Positions 7,024 through 11,156 of a stretch of 11,156 nucleotides of DNA are shown here, in pieces; positions within the stretch are counted from its first letter, which is position 1, and the number at the start of each line of letters is the position of its first letter. The stretch covers positions 1 through 11,156 of the forward strand of contig JBDTMC010000254.1 of the NCBI GenBank assembly GCA_039934475.1. Direction: 5' to 3'. The notes beneath the pieces are model-generated. The model was not told where the DNA came from. It did not search any database and saw only the letters and a list, made by a program, of their open reading frames with translations. Origin of the DNA: JBDTMC01 sp039934475 (GTDB lineage: Bacteria > Acidobacteriota > Terriglobia > Bryobacterales > Bryobacteraceae). The translations under genes and the position numbers were made by a program.

Positions 7024-9836
7024 TAAAACGCTCCTCGCGCAGTCAACGCCGGTTTGCGGCGCGTCAGCTTCACCGGCTTCACATCCAGGTCTTTCAAGCA
7101 GCTTTCGTGATCGTGAATCGTCTGCCGTTCGTTGTTGTCTTCCGCGCTCACCATGCGCCGCTTGGCCGTAATAGCTTGCGACGATTCGTCTGCCTTGAAT
7201 CGCTTGAACAGCTTTTCTTCCCGCGCCGATTTCTCCAACTCGTTTAGCCCGCGATACGCCAGCATCAGCGTATAGTGCGCCTGAACGTCTTCCGCGTCCA
7301 CCGCCAGGACGCCCTGCAGCGCCTCAACCGCATCCTTATATTCGCGCTTCAGGAACAAGACGCGGCCTAACTGGTTCAACGCCACCCGATCTCGAGGATA
7401 CTGCGCCAACACGGTCTTCAGACTCGCTGCGGCTCCATCGTAATCGCCGTCTGCCTTCTGAATCATGGCCTTGAAAAAGTGAACGCGGCCTAACTTCGAG
7501 TTCAACGCCAGGGCCTTTTCGATATAGGCCTTAGCGGCGTCCGTCTCGCCTTCCTGAATCAAGGCGCGAGCCACGTTCAACCAACCATCCGCATACTCCG
7601 GCTCCGCTTCTGTCACGCGTTTGAAGGCATACTCAGCGCCCTTCAAATCGCCCTGCAGCAGCAGCCCGATGCCCCAATCGTTCCATCGCTCACGGTCCTG
7701 CTTGCGAACCACCGGCTTCCAAACGGTCTCCGTCTTCTCATCGCCCACTTGTAGCTGTGCCTGAGCCGTTGCTAGCACAACCGTAGGCACATCCGGAATC
7801 TCGCCCTTGATCTTGCTCGATACGTTCGCCGGGATGTTAGCAGGCGAAAGCGAGTATTCGCGGCTGTCGTGCGAAAGCGCGGCCTCTCCGCTCACGGCCT
7901 TACCCGCAAACGCATACTGCGAGTAGAAGTGTGAGAACTTACGATAGTTCAACTTTGCCGTCAGAGTAATCGGCCCCCGCGCGTCCTTCGGTATCTTTAC
8001 ACGGTAATGTCCCACATCGGCGGCGCCCGGTGGAATCAGCCGCACATACAACACGCTCCGCGTCTGCCACGCATTGCGCTTGTTAATAGGGTTGCCCTCG
8101 CCGTCCAGCTGGAACGACCGGTAGAAATGCGCGCCCTTCTCCACCGGACCGCGGCCGCCGTCTTCCGCCATGCCGCTCCAGAACACCATGTGCCCTGCCG
8201 AATCCGCGCCCTGCAGTTCCAGCCACGCGTCCACCGTGTCCACAGTACCGCCGGGGAAGAAATGGCCGATCTTCCGCGTGCGTACCACCACGTCAACACG
8301 AACCGTATCGCCGGGTTTGAATCGCGCTCCCGCCTGATCGATAGGCGCCGACAGTTTACCTACTTCGCGGATCATCACCTGTCCGCCCTGTTCGGCTTCC
8401 TCACCCACGGCAAACGTCGAGGAAACCTGTGGTCCATCGGATCGCCGCCGCATCTCGCCCCCGCCCGTCGCGTCCACCGGCGTCGCGCCAAAAATATCTA
8501 CCGTGATAAACCCGGACTTCAGGAAATTCTCCGTCACGCCCATCTGGGCATAGTCCTGATTCGCCTGTGCCACCGCGGTATTCGAGGCCGGGAAGCGATG
8601 CGAATGGATCTTACCATCCTTGTTACCCGGGTCCTTCGAATCCACAACCGGCATGTGACATTCCGAACAGGTCTGCGATTTCTGCGGGTAGTAAAAGCTC
8701 CTCGCACCCTGCCCCGAAATCCCGCTCGCCTGCCAGTTATCGTACTCATTGAATCCACGGATCCAGCGGTAGTTGTTCACGGGAACGTCCAGGTGAACCT
8801 TGTGGCACGACGAACAATACTCCGCCGAATTGGCACCACGCATAAACGGCTTCATGAACGTCTTCCGGTGCGGCTCCGGCTCCGTATAAGTCAGAAATCG
8901 ATCCAGCATGCGAACGTACTTGTTATGGCTCGAAGCCAGATCGTGCAGCGGCGGATACTCAATAGTGAACCCGCCATTGCCCAACGATCCCTCTACATGA
9001 ACGATGGAGTGACACGAAACGCAGCCCAGTCCGTTCTGCGCCTCAGGCGTGTCGATCTGTTCCTTGATTGGCCTGTCGAACCGGCCGTTGAAGAACACAG
9101 CGTGGTCATGGCACCCGGCGCACCACTTACTTCCTTTAGTGCCCGACAACTCCTGCATATGTTCAATCGACTTCCGGTAATACTGGTTATTGAACGAGGC
9201 GAAATGATGCACCGATGAGTTCCACTGCTCGTAAATGTCCTTGTGGCACTCCCCGCACAGCTTCGAATCCATAAAGAAGTTCGAGGGAATCGTCCCACCG
9301 ACATTCGTCTTTGCCGATGAAGGCCAGAAGGGGGACTTCGGCCCGCCGCCTTCCTCCTCCATCGAAACGGAAACCAGCAGTGGATTGCGAATCGAAGCCG
9401 ATGCGTCCGGGAATAGTTTTTGAACGGTCAGCGTCAGGGCGGGGAAGGCGAACAGCAATACCGCTGCATAGGCGCCCCAGCGGGAAAATTGTCTGTATCC
9501 GGTGCCGCGTGCAAACCAAATCAGCAGCAGCACGCCCACTACGGAGAAGCCAATATGCGACCACAGAATCCAACGGTTGTTAAACGTGTTATACGCCCGC
9601 AGTAAGTACATGCCAAGCGCCGCACCAATCAGCAGGAAACCCGCCGCCGGAACTCGTAGACGCGGTACGCGGACTAACAAAAGAGCGTACCCACCCAGTA
9701 CGGCCATCCCCAAGCCGACATGCAGCAGCACGTTCGACATGTAGAAAACCGTCGGTGAGGCAAACGCGGCCAGGTAAGCCGTGTTTACCAGCAAAACCAG
9801 GAAGGCGATAGCCGTCCAGCGGGTAAGTCTAGTCAT
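7023..9836 (-). CDS. Membrane-anchored pentahaem cytochrome c with C-terminal TPR repeats
   Basis: The protein has 937 residues. Five hydrophobic helices (about 8-27, 33-54, 63-80, 89-108, 119-138) obey the positive-inside rule and place the remainder in the periplasm, where haem c is attached. Five CxxCH sites follow: CGECH 194-198, CAGCH 239-243, CVSCH 272-276, CSSCH 341-345 and CSECH 390-394. Many extra histidines (210, 211, 245, 280, 298, 304, 323, 348, 411, 413) could be distal ligands. The first site, in CGECHKDIYEQWNSSVHH, has the look of cytochrome c554-type domains. Residues about 500-640 are beta-rich with GHFFPGGTVDTVDAWLEL, a GHxFPxG pattern I associate with multihaem cytochromes. 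TPR repeats span about 716-880. The last 50 residues are basic, with a lone Cys913 and no recognised family. The ATG overlaps the stop of the upstream gene by eight bases. The redox partner and substrate are unknown. Confidence 0.93.
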   Translation of the reverse strand: MTRLTRWTAIAFLVLLVNTAYLAAFASPTVFYMSNVLLHVGLGMAVLGGYALLLVRVPRLRVPAAGFLLIGAALGMYLLRAYNTFNNRWILWSHIGFSVVGVLLLIWFARGTGYRQFSRWGAYAAVLLFAFPALTLTVQKLFPDASASIRNPLLVSVSMEEEGGGPKSPFWPSSAKTNVGGTIPSNFFMDSKLCGECHKDIYEQWNSSVHHFASFNNQYYRKSIEHMQELSGTKGSKWCAGCHDHAVFFNGRFDRPIKEQIDTPEAQNGLGCVSCHSIVHVEGSLGNGGFTIEYPPLHDLASSHNKYVRMLDRFLTYTEPEPHRKTFMKPFMRGANSAEYCSSCHKVHLDVPVNNYRWIRGFNEYDNWQASGISGQGARSFYYPQKSQTCSECHMPVVDSKDPGNKDGKIHSHRFPASNTAVAQANQDYAQMGVTENFLKSGFITVDIFGATPVDATGGGEMRRRSDGPQVSSTFAVGEEAEQGGQVMIREVGKLSAPIDQAGARFKPGDTVRVDVVVRTRKIGHFFPGGTVDTVDAWLELQGADSAGHMVFWSGMAEDGGRGPVEKGAHFYRSFQLDGEGNPINKRNAWQTRSVLYVRLIPPGAADVGHYRVKIPKDARGPITLTAKLNYRKFSHFYSQYAFAGKAVSGEAALSHDSREYSLSPANIPANVSSKIKGEIPDVPTVVLATAQAQLQVGDEKTETVWKPVVRKQDRERWNDWGIGLLLQGDLKGAEYAFKRVTEAEPEYADGWLNVARALIQEGETDAAKAYIEKALALNSKLGRVHFFKAMIQKADGDYDGAAASLKTVLAQYPRDRVALNQLGRVLFLKREYKDAVEALQGVLAVDAEDVQAHYTLMLAYRGLNELEKSAREEKLFKRFKADESSQAITAKRRMVSAEDNNERQTIHDHESCLKDLDVKPVKLTRRKPALTARGAF
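7031..7036 (-). promoter_or_regulatory. Ribosome-binding site GAGGAG of the CRTAC1 gene
   Basis: GAGGAG read on the minus strand lies seven bases before the GTG at 7023, within the last codons of the cytochrome gene. It supports the GTG as the true start, in the TAGTG stop/start overlap. Confidence 0.8.
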
Positions 9837-11156
9837 CGTCCCCCATCCCCATCCCCATACCCATCAGCTTCATGCGCGGCGGAGTCGTACGGTCGCCCAC
9901 CAGCGGCCGTATCAGCCGCAGCGCGGGTCTTGTGTTGTACTTTTGCCGCCAGAAAACGTGCGCTTCGTCATCCGGAAAATGTTCGCTCGCCCCATACGGA
10001 TACTGCGTCATGCTATGGAAAGGCAGTGGTTCCACTGATTGCGAATGCGCCGTATTGGCATCGCGATCCTTTGCCCATCCATCCACCTTCAACAGAAAAT
10101 CCCTCTTCCAACCCACAGGCAGCACCGGCAATCGCGCCGCATCGAAGTGCAGTTGGATCTCATCGCCCGACCCCATAATCACGAACCTGTCGTCCACATC
10201 GGTCAGCAACTCCTGCACATCGCCATACCGCGTATACAGTCCCGGTGTCGGATTCCACAACGAAACCGGCGACGAATCCGCATAGAAGAACTGCTCCGGC
10301 TGTTTCCGCTCTGGATGTACCTTATTACCTGAGAAGCCGCGGAATCGCACCGCCGCATCAGCCGCCATCAACTCTGTCTGCTGAACTTCCGGCGCCGTCG
10401 TTTTCTCACTAAGGAAGATCTCGTCCCAATAGACGCACAGGTTGGTGACAATGCGAACTTCACGAGAGTCCGACAACCACTTCCCGCTCAAGTCCACGGC
10501 GATGGTCTTGGGCTTGCCAGCCGGCATTCCCATGTTCTCGATCACGGTTTTCCATTCGCCCTTGCTATCGCGCATCTGCAATTGAGGCGGCACCAGCCCG
10601 CCGCGTTTCTCCTGCGCAATCGCCAGGAACGTACTGCCGTCGGCCCAATCCACCCAACCGTTCATCACCATAACGGCTTTCCCGTCACGCGCTGCCGACT
10701 TGCCAAAGTCGATCTCGAGAGTGTGCTTCTGCGCCACGCCGACAATCGTCCGCGGAAAGGCATCCGGGTACGTGTGGTCCTTCGCCGACAACTTCGCGGT
10801 CACTACATTTCCCAAATCATCGCGCGCCGACTTCGGATAGATGCGGTCTTTCGTACCCCACAGGCGGTACTCCGGAAACGGCGGTTCGCCAGTCCATTTG
10901 TCGTTGCTGAAGATATCGATTCCTGCGGGATGGTCGATCGCCAGCAAGTGGATCTGGTCGATGAAGGCGGCCTCGCTCAGTTCTTCGGTCAGCCGGATCT
11001 CATACTTTCCATTCACCGCCTTCAGTTGGTTGCCCGCGATGAAGACATACTCGTCATGGTCCGTCGGGAAATATTGCCCGTCGCCGTTGGTAGCCCCCAA
11101 CGGAGCCACGCCCAGAACATCCGTAATGTATTCGAATCCGGTGCCGTTCCACGTCC
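9829..11156 (-). CDS. C-terminal part of a large CRTAC1/ASPIC-associated protein, 5'-truncated at window edge
   Basis: Visible are 441 residues, open through the right edge. The possible GTG at 11109 is internal, because upstream codons read TWNGTGFEYITDVLG and match the family pattern before GVAPLGATNGDGQYFP. I recall this type of region as the C-terminal part of long FG-GAP/ASPIC (CRTAC1-type) bacterial proteins; the repeats themselves must lie beyond the window. Landmarks are DEYVFIAGNQL, LLAIDHP (10927-10947), MNGWVDWADGST, GMPAGKPKT (10504-10530) and VRIVTNLCVYWDEIF ending near 10416. The last reads like a carbohydrate-binding or discoidin-like beta-sandwich, an inference from strand pattern. 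The protein ends in MGMGMGMGDDD. Its stop lies inside the first codons of the cytochrome gene (8-base overlap), so it is the promoter-proximal member of the three-gene unit within this window. No catalytic motif is recognised. Confidence 0.82.
   Translation of the reverse strand, partial: TWNGTGFEYITDVLGVAPLGATNGDGQYFPTDHDEYVFIAGNQLKAVNGKYEIRLTEELSEAAFIDQIHLLAIDHPAGIDIFSNDKWTGEPPFPEYRLWGTKDRIYPKSARDDLGNVVTAKLSAKDHTYPDAFPRTIVGVAQKHTLEIDFGKSAARDGKAVMVMNGWVDWADGSTFLAIAQEKRGGLVPPQLQMRDSKGEWKTVIENMGMPAGKPKTIAVDLSGKWLSDSREVRIVTNLCVYWDEIFLSEKTTAPEVQQTELMAADAAVRFRGFSGNKVHPERKQPEQFFYADSSPVSLWNPTPGLYTRYGDVQELLTDVDDRFVIMGSGDEIQLHFDAARLPVLPVGWKRDFLLKVDGWAKDRDANTAHSQSVEPLPFHSMTQYPYGASEHFPDDEAHVFWRQKYNTRPALRLIRPLVGDRTTPPRMKLMGMGMGMGDDD
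9840..9862 (-). promoter_or_regulatory. Putative G-quadruplex overlapping the cytochrome ribosome-binding region
   Basis: The minus (mRNA-sense) strand reads G3-TAT-G4-AT-G4-AT-G5, four G-runs with loops of 3, 2 and 2 bases. This fully meets the standard intramolecular quadruplex pattern. The last G5 (9844-9840) is three bases from the ATG at 9836 and is the only purine-rich candidate for ribosome binding there. If folded in RNA it would hide that site, and ribosomes finishing the upstream gene could unfold it. A regulatory function is inferred; only the sequence pattern is observed. Confidence 0.45.
9841..9864 (-). repeat. Four-copy hexanucleotide tandem repeat (ATGGGK)
   Basis: On the minus strand four consecutive units run ATGGGT, ATGGGG, ATGGGG, ATGGGG and encode Met-Gly four times, just before Asp-Asp-Asp and the stop. 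The unit length is a multiple of three, so copy-number change would keep the frame. It would lengthen or shorten the Met-Gly tail and the G-rich tract ahead of the cytochrome start. Confidence 0.9.

Noticed and set aside
8007..9218. Long 403-codon open frame on the + strand opposite the cytochrome gene
   Set aside because: The product is rich in Arg and His with no domain pattern. It is antisense to a gene with five CxxCH motifs and is best explained by GC-rich third positions.
11107..11109. GTG as the start of the right-hand gene
   Set aside because: Fifteen further in-frame codons to the window edge continue the family pattern, so the gene is cut by the window rather than starting there.

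Overview
The window is gene-dense, fairly GC-rich bacterial DNA, with no stretch over 300 bases lacking a gene and no RNA genes, insertion sequences or CRISPR arrays that I can see. The gene set suggests a Gram-negative, LPS-making soil-type bacterium. FG-GAP/ASPIC (CRTAC1-type) secreted proteins next to a TPR-multiheme cytochrome, and a fused Kdo transferase/lipid A kinase, fit Acidobacteriota (Bryobacterales/Solibacter-like) best. That assignment is recalled family knowledge, not a search result.

Layout. (1) Bases 1-1864, + strand: the 3' part of a YtcJ-type amidohydrolase, then a small single-pass membrane protein of unknown function whose start overlaps the hydrolase stop. (2) Bases 1861-4832, - strand: a two-gene unit transcribed from the right, a TTG-started WaaA(KdtA)-LpxK fusion followed 17 bases later by queE (7-carboxy-7-deazaguanine synthase). 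A good sigma70-like promoter for this unit lies inside the signal-peptide codons of the divergent neighbour. (3) Bases 4816-5403, + strand: a secreted protein of unknown function whose first 17 bases overlap the start of the fusion gene. (4) Bases 5407-11156, - strand: a tightly coupled three-gene unit. It runs from the C-terminal part of a large CRTAC1/ASPIC-type protein (5' end outside the window), through a 937-residue membrane protein with five haem c sites, a beta-rich region and TPRs, to a 538-residue CRTAC1/ASPIC protein with seven FG-GAP-like repeats. The junctions overlap by 8 and 1 bases.

How they may work together. The three-gene unit looks like a cell-envelope redox or assembly module. 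A membrane-anchored pentahaem cytochrome, with two histidines in its membrane helices that could bind a haem b, is encoded between two exported beta-propeller proteins. Its substrate is not evident. The fusion protein joins two consecutive lipid A steps in one polypeptide. A four-copy ATGGGK repeat at the first junction of the cytochrome unit forms a textbook G-quadruplex motif directly over the ribosome-binding region of the cytochrome gene.
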